From Rhizobium johnstonii 3841 (GTDB taxonomy: Bacteria; Pseudomonadota; Alphaproteobacteria; Rhizobiales; Rhizobiaceae): a stretch of 64,000 nt of DNA. Made by a program: the position numbers and the translations under genes. Shown here one piece after another: positions 15,295-23,658 of this stretch. The stretch's first letter is position 1. Each line of letters opens with the position of its first letter. Under the pieces are notes generated by a model. It was given only the letters and a program-made list of their open reading frames with translations, was not told the origin of the DNA and did no database searches. Location: positions 2,423,501-2,487,500 of the forward strand of contig NC_008380.1 of assembly GCF_000009265.1 (NCBI RefSeq), read 5' to 3'.

Positions 15295-16791
15295 TTATGC
15301 AGCAAGGCCGACATTTGCGAGATAGGCTTCCAGCGCCCAGGCGTGAGCAGACGCAATGATAGCGCCGACATAGCCGTCCGGACGTACGAGCACCCAGTCG
15401 CCCGGTGTCAGACCGTAGGCATCATGGAAATGCCCGCCTTCGTCGATGACATCTCCGCGCTCGCCGATCCTGTGGATATGCAGGCCCGGGCGCGGCGGTA
15501 CGGCGGGTTGCTCGGCCTCGTAGCCGAGCAGCGTCCAGTGCGGCCCCCTGAACAGTTCGAACAGGCGCGTCGGCTGACCGGCGACACCTTTGAGCGGCGC
15601 ATCGGGCGCACGATCGCCCGCAAGCAGACCGGCGTTCCGCTCCGGCTTTTCCAGCGCGAAGGAGGAGGAGGGATAGCCGATATCGAGTTGATGCACATCG
15701 CGGCCGCGCCGCATATCGCCTCGCTTCATGGCGTCGAGAAGATTGGTCGCCAGACCGAGCACCGCGGCGGCGACCGGGCGGCGTTCTTCCTCATAGCTGT
15801 CGAGCAGCGCGTCGGGAGCGCCGGCAGTGACCGCAGCCAGTTTCCATCCGAGATTATAGGCGTCCTGAACGCTGGTATTCAGACCCTGTCCACCGGTCGG
15901 CGGATGCGTATGGGCGGCATCGCCGACCAGGAACACGCGGCCGAGCCGGTAGCGATCGGCAAGCCGGGCGTTCATATGGAAGGCTGACGCCCAGGAGACC
16001 GATTGGACCTCGATGTCGTCGCGGCCGGTGCGCTCCTCCACCAGTGCGGTCAAGCCTGCCGCGGAGAGGTCGACCTCGCCTTCGATTGGGATGGGTCCCT
16101 GGATCTGGAACAGATCCGTCCCCGCGAGCGGGCAAATGGCGATCTGCCGCTGCATGTCGCCATCGCCGAAGCGATGCCATACGCCTCGGTCCAACCCTGT
16201 CAGAATGACATCGGCGACCATGGCGCGCACGCCGAGCGTCTTGCCGGGAAAGCCGATATCCAGCGCATGGCGGACGAAGCTGCGGCCGCCATCGGCGCCG
16301 ACGAGCCAGCGCACGCGGATGGTCTCTTCACCGGATGTGCCCTTAAGCCGAGCAGTCACGCCCACCCCATCCTGTTCGAAGCCGATGAGTTCGCATCCGA
16401 ATTCGGGGCGATGCCCAAGTTCGAGCAGGCGCTCGCGCATCACGCCTTCGCTCAGGAACTGCGGCACCATCAGCGGAAGATGATAGGGCTCGGCCGGCGT
16501 CGGCTCGCCACCCACCACAGCGTCGGATTCGCTGACGCTGCCGTCATCACGATATTCCCGCTGCCTGGGATAGGCGCCGCCGAGCGCGACGATCCGGTCG
16601 AGAATGCCGAGATCCTCGAACACTTCCTGGCTCCGCGGCTGAATGCCCTTGCCGCGGGAACCGCGGAACGGGTCGTTCAATTTTTCGATCAGGCGGAAGG
16701 ATACACCCCGCCGCGCCAGCTCGATTGCCAGCGTCAGGCCGGCAGCCCCGGCGCCTGATATCAGTACGTCGACTGCGGAATTCTCTGTCAT
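15295..16791 (-). CDS. FAD-dependent monooxygenase (aromatic hydroxylase family)
   Basis: 498 aa; ATG 16789-16791 with GGAG seven bases upstream is preferred to longer starts. It is an intact PheA/TfdB-like flavoprotein hydroxylase: GAGAAG (residues 13-18) binds ADP, GADGGRSFVR (166-174) is the DG motif, and LVGDAAHTHPPTGGQGLN (288-305) is the GD/FAD motif. A thioredoxin-like C-terminal domain (from about 400) ends in VRPDGYVGAI. Such enzymes hydroxylate phenols or polyketide-like compounds with NAD(P)H and O2. It is transcribed away from a MarR gene with two shared palindromes in between, so induction by an aromatic ligand is likely (inference). It is a distant relative of the broken gene at 8737. 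Confidence 0.9.
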   Translation of the reverse strand: MTENSAVDVLISGAGAAGLTLAIELARRGVSFRLIEKLNDPFRGSRGKGIQPRSQEVFEDLGILDRIVALGGAYPRQREYRDDGSVSESDAVVGGEPTPAEPYHLPLMVPQFLSEGVMRERLLELGHRPEFGCELIGFEQDGVGVTARLKGTSGEETIRVRWLVGADGGRSFVRHALDIGFPGKTLGVRAMVADVILTGLDRGVWHRFGDGDMQRQIAICPLAGTDLFQIQGPIPIEGEVDLSAAGLTALVEERTGRDDIEVQSVSWASAFHMNARLADRYRLGRVFLVGDAAHTHPPTGGQGLNTSVQDAYNLGWKLAAVTAGAPDALLDSYEEERRPVAAAVLGLATNLLDAMKRGDMRRGRDVHQLDIGYPSSSFALEKPERNAGLLAGDRAPDAPLKGVAGQPTRLFELFRGPHWTLLGYEAEQPAVPPRPGLHIHRIGERGDVIDEGGHFHDAYGLTPGDWVLVRPDGYVGAIIASAHAWALEAYLANVGLAA

Positions 16792-16802
16792 TGACTTCTC
16801 CA

Positions 16803-16821
16803 TATGTGTATTATGCACATA
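16803..16821. promoter_or_regulatory. MarR operator 1, in the divergent promoter
   Basis: TATGTG (16803-16808) and CACATA (16816-16821) flank 7 bases, giving the core ATGTG-N7-CACAT. The site lies in the 44-bp gap between the monooxygenase and MarR genes and must overlap both promoters. Confidence 0.8.
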
Positions 16822-16835
16822 ATAGGAGAATCGAC

Positions 16836-17360
16836 ATGGCGTCAACAAAGAATGTGCAAAATACACATATAAGCGGAAAGCTGCGCGAGCTGCATGGGGC
16901 TTTGATCGAGATCGTCAGCGTCATGAACCGCCCTCAGCGTGACGAGCAGGTGGTCCGCGAGGCGGGCATTTCGCTTGATCGAGCCCTGTTTCCACTGCTG
17001 GTCACGATCGAACGGCTCGGTCCCATCGGGGTGGTCGAACTCGCCGACCGCGCCGGGCGCGACTACACCACCGTCAGCCGTCAGGTCGCCAAGCTCGAAA
17101 GTCTCGATCTGGTGGAGCGCCGCGGCAATGCTACTGACCGCCGCGTGCGCGAGGCGGTCATCAGCCCGAAGGGCAAGGCAATGACCGATCGCATCGACGT
17201 CGCCCGCGAGCGGATGGGCCGCGCCATTTTCGAGAGCTGGGACGAACATGACTTCAATGAACTCGTGCGCCTCATGCGGAAGTTTGCCGAGGATATCAGC
17301 GGCGATATCGGCAATGGCGCCGAAGAAACTGAGGGCGAGGGCGGACCGCAAGCAGATTAG
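16836..17360 (+). CDS. MarR family transcriptional regulator
   Basis: 174 aa; ATG 16836 behind TAGGAGAA. The protein has the winged helix of MarR (residues 55-120): IGVVELADRAGRDYTTVSRQVAKLESLDLVERRGN, then the wing with D-R-R (NATDRRVREAVIS). Helices on both sides serve dimerisation; the C-terminus is acidic and disordered (GAEETEGEGG). It is divergent from the FAD monooxygenase. Two copies of one palindrome, one in the promoter and one inside its own first codons, imply repression of both genes, released by a small aromatic ligand (known for the family; inferred here). Confidence 0.92.
   Translation: MASTKNVQNTHISGKLRELHGALIEIVSVMNRPQRDEQVVREAGISLDRALFPLLVTIERLGPIGVVELADRAGRDYTTVSRQVAKLESLDLVERRGNATDRRVREAVISPKGKAMTDRIDVARERMGRAIFESWDEHDFNELVRLMRKFAEDISGDIGNGAEETEGEGGPQAD
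16852..16868. promoter_or_regulatory. MarR operator 2, inside the regulator's first codons
   Basis: ATGTG (16852-16856), 7 bases, CACAT (16864-16868): the same core and spacing as operator 1. The centres are 48 bp apart, between four and five helical turns. The site covers codons 6 to 11 of the regulator. Confidence 0.75.
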
Positions 17361-17471
17361 CCCCTGAATCACTCCGGAATGTGGCAGGTGAATTCACCGC
17401 AGCCATTGCGCCGGCGCGTCTGCAATGGTTTTGTAGCGTCCTGCAATCGCAACGTTTTCCGGTGATTCCCA

Positions 17472-17948
17472 ATGTTCGATATTCTGTGGCGCGGCCTGGT
17501 GATAGGCGCCGGCGCAACCATCCTCATGGACCTCTGGGCGATCCTGCTCACCCAGTTCGGCCAGTCTGCCCCCAACTGGGCACCTGTGGGACGCTGGTTC
17601 TGGCACCTTCGCCGCGGCAAGGTCTTTCACGAGAGCATTGCCGACGCCGAGCCCTACGCCCATGAACTGGCGCTCGGCTGGATCAGCCACTACGCCGTCG
17701 GCATCCTCTATGGGGTGATCTTCGCCATCATCATGGGCTCGGCCTGGCTGGCGGCACCGACATTTCTTCCCGCCTGGATCTTCGGCATCGTCACCGTCGG
17801 GGCAGGGTGGTTCCTGCTGCAGCCGGGTCTCGGCATCGGCTGGGCCGCCTCCAAACACCCGACCCCGAACAAGGTCCGGTGCTTCAACCTTCTCGCCCAC
17901 ACGGTTTTCGCGCTGGGGCTTTATGGGACGGCGTTGATCATTGGGTGA
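17472..17948 (+). CDS. DUF2938 integral membrane protein
   Basis: 158 aa. The sequence matches DUF2938: an N-terminal membrane helix with GAGATILMDLWAILLTQFG, the conserved GRWFWHLRRGKVFH, and HELALGWISHYAVGILYG, followed by two more helices and a C-terminal segment with HPTPNKVRCFNLLAH. Four membrane helices are predicted. The family is common in proteobacteria and has no known activity. No clear Shine-Dalgarno sequence is seen at ATG 17472. It stands alone after the MarR gene; co-transcription is possible, as the gap is only 111 bp. Confidence 0.88.
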   Translation: MFDILWRGLVIGAGATILMDLWAILLTQFGQSAPNWAPVGRWFWHLRRGKVFHESIADAEPYAHELALGWISHYAVGILYGVIFAIIMGSAWLAAPTFLPAWIFGIVTVGAGWFLLQPGLGIGWAASKHPTPNKVRCFNLLAHTVFALGLYGTALIIG

Positions 17949-17959
17949 GATCTGCGGGC

Positions 17960-18103
17960 TGCCCCTCATCCGCCTGCCGGCACCTTCTCCCCGCAGGCGG
18001 GGCGAAGGGGATATGCAGCGACCTATTCGTTCCCCACGAACCCCTTGCGGGGCACGTCCCCTCTCCCCGTTTTTACGGGGAGAGGGTTAGGGTGAGGGGC
18101 AGC
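17960..18103. repeat. Rhizobial palindromic intergenic repeat (RIME-like), copy A
   Basis: About 143 bp reading from GCCCCTCATCCGCCTGCCGG to the GGGTGAGGGGCAGC end. It holds two hairpins: CTTCTCCCCGCAGGCGGGGCGAAG and CTCTCCCCGTTTTTACGGGGAGAG. A second copy in the opposite orientation lies at 39164-39306 and a diverged partial one at 25640-25690. Its place between the stop codons of two convergent genes suits a mobile intergenic repeat that also ends transcripts. The family name is from memory. Confidence 0.85.
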
Positions 18104-18128
18104 ATCCGTACGACCAGACAGCCTAGCC

Positions 18129-18770
18129 TTACCGCGCCGCCCAGTTGGCGCCGCGGCGGAAGATGGTTTTCATCTGGGGAACGTCGAATTCCTTGGCCTG
18201 ATGGCCGAGCGAGGAATAGAAGACCCGGCCCTTGCCGTATTTCCGCTTCCAGACGACGGGCATGACGACGCCGTCGATCCAGTAGGCATGTTCGCCGGTG
18301 AACTTGGTCGTCGCCAGAACCTCGTTCGAGGGGTCGACATGCATGTAATATTGCTCTGAGGTATAGGGGAAATCGGCGATCCCTTCCATGAGCGGATCGT
18401 CAGGCCGGGTGATGTTGACGGTATAGTCGATAATGTTGCCGGGGTGAGCCACCCACTGGCCGCCGATGATGAACTGGTAATCGACGGAGTCGCGGAAGGC
18501 ATCGCCCGCGCCGCCATGATAGCCGGCGATACCGACGCCGCTCTCGATCGCCGTGGCGAGGTTCTTGACCTCTTCCTTCTCGATCTTCGACATCGTCATG
18601 ATCGGCACGACGAGGCTGAGATCATGGACGGAAGGGTCGGCAAGCGCCTCGGTGCCGTGTTCGAGATAGACCTTGAAGCCGTCTTCCTCGAGCATGGTCT
18701 TGATGATTTCGGCGCACTCCTGCGGCTCATGCCCGCTCCAGCCGCCCCAGACGATCAGTGCTTCACGCAT
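18129..18770 (-). CDS. thuA: ThuA domain protein (trehalose-utilisation type)
   Basis: 213 aa. It matches the ThuA family throughout: MREALIVWGGWSGHEP at the start, VVPIMTMSKIEKEEVKNL, then GVGIAGYHGGAGDAFRDSVDYQFIIGGQWVAHPG, which carries the family signature (GYHGG, FIIGGQW, HPG). The fold is related to class I glutamine amidotransferases. In Sinorhizobium and Agrobacterium, ThuA works with ThuB in the use of trehalose and related disaccharides through 3-keto derivatives. Here a ThuB-like dehydrogenase gene lies 18 bp upstream on the same strand, so the pair is conserved. The exact sugar is unknown. Confidence 0.88.
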   Translation of the reverse strand: MREALIVWGGWSGHEPQECAEIIKTMLEEDGFKVYLEHGTEALADPSVHDLSLVVPIMTMSKIEKEEVKNLATAIESGVGIAGYHGGAGDAFRDSVDYQFIIGGQWVAHPGNIIDYTVNITRPDDPLMEGIADFPYTSEQYYMHVDPSNEVLATTKFTGEHAYWIDGVVMPVVWKRKYGKGRVFYSSLGHQAKEFDVPQMKTIFRRGANWAAR

Positions 18771-18788
18771 AGTCTTTCCTCCTGAAAC

Positions 18789-19889
18789 TTATTTCGCCAA
18801 CCGTCCGTCGACGATGGAATCGGACAGCGGGGCAGGACGCTCCGTTGCCGTGGTGATCGCGACCGTCCGGCCGGTCGCAGCAGCAGTGTGGAATGCCTCC
18901 ATGACTTCGAGCACATGCAGTGCCAGATCGCCGTTGGCGCGGTGCGGCCGGTTGGAGCGGATCGCATGCGCCATGTCGGCAACGCCGAGCGAGCGATAAT
19001 TGCCGTCGGCATAAGGCGCGGTGACCGGCTGGTCCTCGAACGGACCGCCCTTCTTCAGATATTCCACCGGGCCGCCGAACTTGTTCGGATCCGGAACGAT
19101 CAGCGTGCCCTCGGTCCCGTAGACTTCGAGCGGCACATGTTTGTGGCCGGCAACGTCGAAGCTCATGGCGATCTGGACGACGGCGCCGTTGGCAAAGGCC
19201 ATCACGCCGGTGACATGGGTCGGTACATGCACGGGAATGCGTTCGCCGTTTCGCGGTTCGCTGGTGATCAGCCGTTCCGCGCGCGGCGTCGTTGCAAAAC
19301 CCGCAACTTGAGAAACCGGCCCGAGAAGATTGACGAGATCGGTGATGTAGTAAGGACCCATATCGAGCATCGGCCCGCCGCCGACTTCGTAATAGAAGGC
19401 CGGGTTCGGATGCCAGCGCTCATGGCCCGGGCACATGAAGGTTGCCGTGCCGCCGACCGGCTGACCGATGACGCCCTGGTCGATCAAGGCACGCGCCGTC
19501 TGGTGGCCGCCGCCGAGGAAGGTGTCGGGGGCAGCGCCGATGCGAAGATTCCTCGCCTTGGCGGCTTCCGCCAATTTTTTCCCTTCCGCGAAATTAATCC
19601 CGAGCGGCTTTTCCGAATAGGTATGCTTGCCGGCATCGAGGGCCTGCAGCGCCACGGCAACATGGGCCTTCGGGATCGTGAGATTGACGATGATTTCAAC
19701 CTTGGGGTCGGCAAAAAGCTCCTCGACCGTCTTGGCCGGAATGTTGAATTCAGCAGCCTTTGCTTCCGCCAGCTCCCGGTTGAGATCGGCGACGCCGCGG
19801 ATATCGAGGATGGGAAAGGATGCCATCGCCGTGAGATAGGCGCCCGAAATATTGCCGCATCCGATGATGCCGATACCGACCTTGTCCAT
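18789..19889 (-). CDS. Gfo/Idh/MocA family oxidoreductase, ThuB-like
   Basis: 366 aa from ATG 19887-19889, behind GGAGGAATTC, a near-perfect ribosome site (a longer frame to 19913 is rejected). A Rossmann fold begins GIGIIGCGNISGAYL; the family EKPLGIN motif (SEKPL, about residues 92-96) holds the catalytic lysine, and the C-terminal part is the usual beta-sheet substrate domain. These enzymes oxidise sugar or inositol hydroxyls with NAD(P). The adjacent ThuA gene suggests a ThuB role, oxidising the C3 hydroxyl of a disaccharide (inference). The start of thuA follows closely, so they form an operon with the upstream ROK gene 45 bp away. Confidence 0.9.
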   Translation of the reverse strand: MDKVGIGIIGCGNISGAYLTAMASFPILDIRGVADLNRELAEAKAAEFNIPAKTVEELFADPKVEIIVNLTIPKAHVAVALQALDAGKHTYSEKPLGINFAEGKKLAEAAKARNLRIGAAPDTFLGGGHQTARALIDQGVIGQPVGGTATFMCPGHERWHPNPAFYYEVGGGPMLDMGPYYITDLVNLLGPVSQVAGFATTPRAERLITSEPRNGERIPVHVPTHVTGVMAFANGAVVQIAMSFDVAGHKHVPLEVYGTEGTLIVPDPNKFGGPVEYLKKGGPFEDQPVTAPYADGNYRSLGVADMAHAIRSNRPHRANGDLALHVLEVMEAFHTAAATGRTVAITTATERPAPLSDSIVDGRLAK

Positions 19890-19934
19890 GAATTCCTCCA
19901 TTGATCGTGCCATTGATTTTGATTGTGCCGCCCG

Positions 19935-21134
19935 TCAGAGCGCCGGCCCTGTCGTGCTCCAGGGCGATTCGTAAAGCTCGTAGAGCGCGACGGCAGCGGC
20001 ACCCTGCGCCCAGAAATCGTCGGTCGAATCGTCGAAGACGAGTTCGCTCACGCCGCGCAGTGACGGCGGAATGGCGAGCGCATAAGCATCGCGCAGGCTG
20101 TTGAGAAAGGGTTCGCCGAGCGCCAGGCTCGACCCCACAAGAATGACCCGCGGCGGCGCAAATAGCGTGACGATGTTGGCAATGGTCAAACCCACCGCTT
20201 CGCCGGCGCGGATGGCGGCACTGATCAGCCGGTCGTCATCGGCCTTGATCAGCGCCTGGGCATGGTTCATGCCGCGCCCGAGACGGATCGCTTCGGCAAA
20301 ACGCCCGTCGGCCTGCTGTTCGCCGAGGATCGCGCTTTCGCCGGCCTGGCTGAAAAGCCGGACGACGCCGTTCGGTCCCATGCCGAGCACGAGATCGCCG
20401 AGATTGTGGCTGAGGCCGCCGGCGCCGCGAAACAGGCTGTTGCCGTGCAGGACGCCGAGCCCCAGCGTCTGCTCCAGCGAAATCAGCACCATATCCTCGA
20501 GATCGCGCGCCTTTCCGAACCAGTGATGGCCAAGCGTAATGGCGTGGGCGTCGCTTTCGACAATGGTCGGTGTTGCCAGCCGCGTCGACATCTCGGCGGC
20601 GAAATCGACATTGGTGTCGCGAAAGATCGGGCTGCTTCTGATGTAGCCGGTGCGGTGCTCGATGACGCCGGGAAAGCCGAGGCAGACGCTGTCGACATCC
20701 TCCAGCGAAAGCCCGGCATCGACGACGCAGCGCCGGACCCCATCCTCGACCAGATCGGCGATGACGCCGATCGGCTGCCGGTCGATGCGGATCGGCAAGG
20801 CGAGCTTCGACAGCACGTCGCCGCGGAAATTGGTGACGACGAAGACCATCCTGTTGGCGGCGATCTTGGCGCCGACCACGCGGGCCGCATCCGGATTGAG
20901 CTCCAGCATCACCCGTGGCCGTCCGCGCACCGCCTCGTTGCGGATATCGCCTTCGTGACGCGGCAGGATCAGCCCGTCGTCGAGCAATGAGGCGGTGATG
21001 GCCGAAACGGTCGTGGTCGAGAGTTCGGTACGCTCGCTGATCTCTATCCGCGAGATGGGGCCATGGCGCCTGACGGTATCGAGCACGTTCAAGCGATTGA
21101 TCGCGCGCATTAATTCGGGATCTGCAGTCTTCAT
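19935..21134 (-). CDS. ROK family transcriptional regulator lacking the zinc motif
   Basis: 399 aa. Residues 10-70 form a winged helix (LDTVRRHGPISRIEISERTELSTTTVSAI). The rest is the ROK sugar-kinase fold with VVGAKIAANRMVFVVTNFRGD, CLGFPGVIEH and GLGVLHGNSLFRGAGGL. The usual zinc site CxCGxxGCxE is replaced by GPNGVVRLFSQAGESAI, with no cysteines, and the GEIGH-like loop reads SHNLGDL. Known ROK repressors (NagC, Mlc, XylR) bind sugars or PTS partners; loss of the zinc site may change sugar sensing. It is divergent from the sugar ABC operon and upstream of the Gfo and ThuA genes, so it probably controls both units. Confidence 0.9.
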   Translation of the reverse strand: MKTADPELMRAINRLNVLDTVRRHGPISRIEISERTELSTTTVSAITASLLDDGLILPRHEGDIRNEAVRGRPRVMLELNPDAARVVGAKIAANRMVFVVTNFRGDVLSKLALPIRIDRQPIGVIADLVEDGVRRCVVDAGLSLEDVDSVCLGFPGVIEHRTGYIRSSPIFRDTNVDFAAEMSTRLATPTIVESDAHAITLGHHWFGKARDLEDMVLISLEQTLGLGVLHGNSLFRGAGGLSHNLGDLVLGMGPNGVVRLFSQAGESAILGEQQADGRFAEAIRLGRGMNHAQALIKADDDRLISAAIRAGEAVGLTIANIVTLFAPPRVILVGSSLALGEPFLNSLRDAYALAIPPSLRGVSELVFDDSTDDFWAQGAAAVALYELYESPWSTTGPAL

Positions 21135-21257
21135 GGGAGCTAGCCAGGCGAGCGTTTCGTTGGGGCGGAACCCAAATATTTTTAACGGGTTACGAAATAA
21201 ATAGCAGGGAATTCAGTGGTCCTGTCAAGCGCATTTGATAAAAATAGAGGCATTGGG

Positions 21258-21286
21258 TTGACAATATGCCAAAGCTCCGTTGAATT
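21258..21286 (+). promoter_or_regulatory. Putative sigma70 promoter of the sugar ABC operon
   Basis: TTGACA at 21258-21263, a 17-bp spacer, and a weak -10 (TGAATT, 21281-21286), ending 52 bases before the binding-protein start codon. The -35 is perfect, the -10 poor. The 200-bp gap to the ROK gene also carries AT-rich, partly symmetric sequence (21174-21205) that could be a ROK operator. Confidence 0.45.
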
Positions 21287-21337
21287 AATCCGCATAGGGG
21301 AAAAATTGTGAGGACAGGACCCCTGGGAGGAAAAATC

Positions 21338-22642
21338 ATGACTTTTAGGTTCAAGAGCGCCGCTTTTGGCGGCAGGCGTATCGCATCCATGGCCGCAGCT
21401 GCCGGCATGTTGCTGGCTGGAGCAGGTGCTGCCTCGGCGGCGACGGTGGTCAAGTGGCTGCATCTCGAGCTCGACCCGAAATATGTCGCGGCCTGGGAAG
21501 ACATCGTCAAGAAATACGAAGCCCAGCATCCCGACGTCGATATCCAGATGCAGTTCCTCGAAAACGAGGCCTTCAAGGCCAAGCTTCCGACATTGCTGCA
21601 ATCCGACGACGTGCCGGATTTCTTTTTCAGCTGGGGCGGCGGCGTCTTGAAGCAGCAGTCCGAAACCGGCGCGCTCCAGGATGTGACGCCGGCGCTGGAT
21701 GCCGATGGCGGCAAATTGCGCGGCGCCTATAGCCCGGCTTCGGTCAGCGGCCTGACATTCGAGGGCAAGACCTGGGCTATTCCCTATAAGGTCGGCCTGG
21801 TCAGCTTTTTCTACAACAAGGAGCTGTTTGCCAAGGCCGGCGTGAAGGCCGAAGACATCAAGAACTGGGCTGATTTTCTCGGCACCGTGAAGAAGATCAA
21901 GGCGGCCGGCATCGTGCCGATCGCTGGCGGCGGCGGTGAGAAATGGCCGATCCATTTCTACTGGAGCTATCTCGTCATGCGCGAAGGCGGACAGAAGGTC
22001 TTCGAAGCGGCAAAGACCGGCCAGGGCGAAGGTTTCCTCGATCCCGCAATCATCAAGGCCGGCGACGATCTTGCCGAACTCGGAAAGCTCGAACCGTTCC
22101 AGCCCGGCTATCTCGGCTCGACCTGGCCGCAGGCGCTCGGCGTTTTCGGCGACGGCAAGGCCGCGATCATCCTCGGCTTTGAAAATACCGAGGCCAACCA
22201 GCGCAAGAACGCCGGCGACGGCAAGGGGCTCGCACCCGAAAATATCGGCCGTTTCGCCTTCCCGGCGGTCGATGGCGGCGCCGGCAAGCCGACCGATACG
22301 CTTGGCGGTCTGAACGGCTGGGCCGTTACCAAGAAGGCATCGAAGGAAGCGCTCGATTTCCTCGCCTTCCTGACGAATGCGGACAATGAGCGGGCGATGG
22401 CCAAATCAGGCATGCTTCTGCCCGTTGCCGTCGGCGCCGGTGACGGCGTCACCAACCCGCTGCTTGCCGAGTCGGCAAAACAGCTGGCCGGTTCGACCTG
22501 GCATCAGAACTATTTCGACCAGGATCTCGGTGCGGCCGTCGGCCGTGTCGTCAACGACGTGTCGGTGGAAATCGTCTCCGGTCAGATGAATTCCAAGGAC
22601 GGCGCCCAGATGATCCAGGACGCTTTCGAACTGGAACAATAA
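21338..22642 (+). CDS. CUT1 sugar ABC transporter, periplasmic binding protein
   Basis: 434 aa; ATG 21338 after GGGAGGAAAAA (start at 21308 rejected). A signal peptide with arginines and a hydrophobic core (MAAAAGMLLAGAGAASAA) is cleaved near residue 35. The mature part is a family 1 solute-binding protein: VVKWLHLELDPKYVAAWEDIVKKYEAQHPDVDIQ, then DVPDFFFSWGGG and SFFYNKELFAKAGV. It captures a mono- or oligosaccharide in the periplasm for the two permeases and ATPase that follow. The ThuA/ThuB-like genes beyond the ROK regulator point to a disaccharide or modified sugar (inference). A hairpin follows its stop. Confidence 0.9.
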   Translation: MTFRFKSAAFGGRRIASMAAAAGMLLAGAGAASAATVVKWLHLELDPKYVAAWEDIVKKYEAQHPDVDIQMQFLENEAFKAKLPTLLQSDDVPDFFFSWGGGVLKQQSETGALQDVTPALDADGGKLRGAYSPASVSGLTFEGKTWAIPYKVGLVSFFYNKELFAKAGVKAEDIKNWADFLGTVKKIKAAGIVPIAGGGGEKWPIHFYWSYLVMREGGQKVFEAAKTGQGEGFLDPAIIKAGDDLAELGKLEPFQPGYLGSTWPQALGVFGDGKAAIILGFENTEANQRKNAGDGKGLAPENIGRFAFPAVDGGAGKPTDTLGGLNGWAVTKKASKEALDFLAFLTNADNERAMAKSGMLLPVAVGAGDGVTNPLLAESAKQLAGSTWHQNYFDQDLGAAVGRVVNDVSVEIVSGQMNSKDGAQMIQDAFELEQ

Positions 22643-22662
22643 CCAGCGCCTGCAGACACTCC

Positions 22663-22685
22663 TGGCGCTCCAGAGCGGAGCGCCA
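22663..22685 (+). promoter_or_regulatory. 9-bp stem-loop between binding-protein and permease genes
   Basis: TGGCGCTCC (22663-22671) and GGAGCGCCA (22677-22685) pair perfectly around the loop AGAGC, with no T-run. It starts 21 bases after the binding-protein stop. By analogy with malE-malF and hisJ, such hairpins slow 3' decay of the upstream message and allow more binding protein than permease. Confidence 0.75.
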
Positions 22686-22719
22686 GCATTGCTGCCGACG
22701 AGATGCGAAAGCAGGACCC

Positions 22720-23658
22720 ATGGCCAATATTTCAGTCCCATCGATAACCACGGCCGCGAGGCCGGCAAAAAGAGCCGCAAACAGCAAGAGCTCGGTCGCC
22801 CATGACCGGCTGGCGGTGCTGTTGATCTTCCTGCCGCCGGCGCTGCTGCTTTTCACGCTCTTCGTCATCATGCCGATGGGCGAGGCGGCCTGGTACAGCC
22901 TCTACAAATGGAACGGCTACGGCACGCCGACCGAGTTCATCGCGCTGCGCAATTTCCAGGTTCTGTTCCGCAACGCGGCTTTCACCCAGGCGCTGGTCAA
23001 TAACGGCCTGATCATCGTCATCTCGATCTGCATACAGGTGCCGCTCGCCATCTGGCTGGCGACCATGCTGGCGCACCGCATTCCGGGTGTCGTCGGCTAC
23101 CGCCTGATCTTCTTCCTGCCCTATGTGTTGGCGGACGTTGCCGCAGGCCTTATCTGGCGCTTCGTCTATGATGGCGACTATGGCCTGTTTGCCGCCGTTT
23201 CCAACTTCTTCGGCTTTGCCAATCCTTACGTGCTTGCCGACAAGGATGTGGCGATCTATGCCGTGCTTGGCGTCATCGTCTGGAAATATTTCGGCTTCCA
23301 CATGATGCTGTTCATCGCCGGCCTGCAATCCGTCGACAAGAGCGTGCTGGAGGCAGCCGAAATCGACGGCGCCACCGGCTGGCAGAAGTTCCGTTACGTC
23401 ACGCTGCCGCTGCTCGGCTCGACCTTGCGTCTTTCCATCTTCTTTGCCGTCGTCGGCTCACTGCAGCTCTTCGACATGATCATGCCGCTGACCGGCGGCG
23501 GGCCGTCCAACTCCACCCAGACGATGGTCACCTTCCTCTACACCTACGGCGTCATGCGCATGCAGGTCGGCCTCGGCAGCGCCGTCGGCGTCGTGCTCTT
23601 CATCATCTGCGTGACGCTCGCCTTCGGTTACAAAAGGATATTCATGCGCCATGACTGA
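22720..23658 (+). CDS. CUT1 sugar ABC transporter permease 1
   Basis: 312 aa with six membrane helices and a 35-residue basic cytoplasmic start. The EAA loop reads VLEAAEIDGATGWQKFRYVTLPLLGSTL, where the ATPase docks. It is the MalF-like subunit of the importer. The start at 22720 has AGGACCC ahead of it. Its stop overlaps the next gene by 8 bp (23651-23658), so translation is coupled. Substrate is shared with the binding protein. Confidence 0.92.
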   Translation: MANISVPSITTAARPAKRAANSKSSVAHDRLAVLLIFLPPALLLFTLFVIMPMGEAAWYSLYKWNGYGTPTEFIALRNFQVLFRNAAFTQALVNNGLIIVISICIQVPLAIWLATMLAHRIPGVVGYRLIFFLPYVLADVAAGLIWRFVYDGDYGLFAAVSNFFGFANPYVLADKDVAIYAVLGVIVWKYFGFHMMLFIAGLQSVDKSVLEAAEIDGATGWQKFRYVTLPLLGSTLRLSIFFAVVGSLQLFDMIMPLTGGGPSNSTQTMVTFLYTYGVMRMQVGLGSAVGVVLFIICVTLAFGYKRIFMRHD

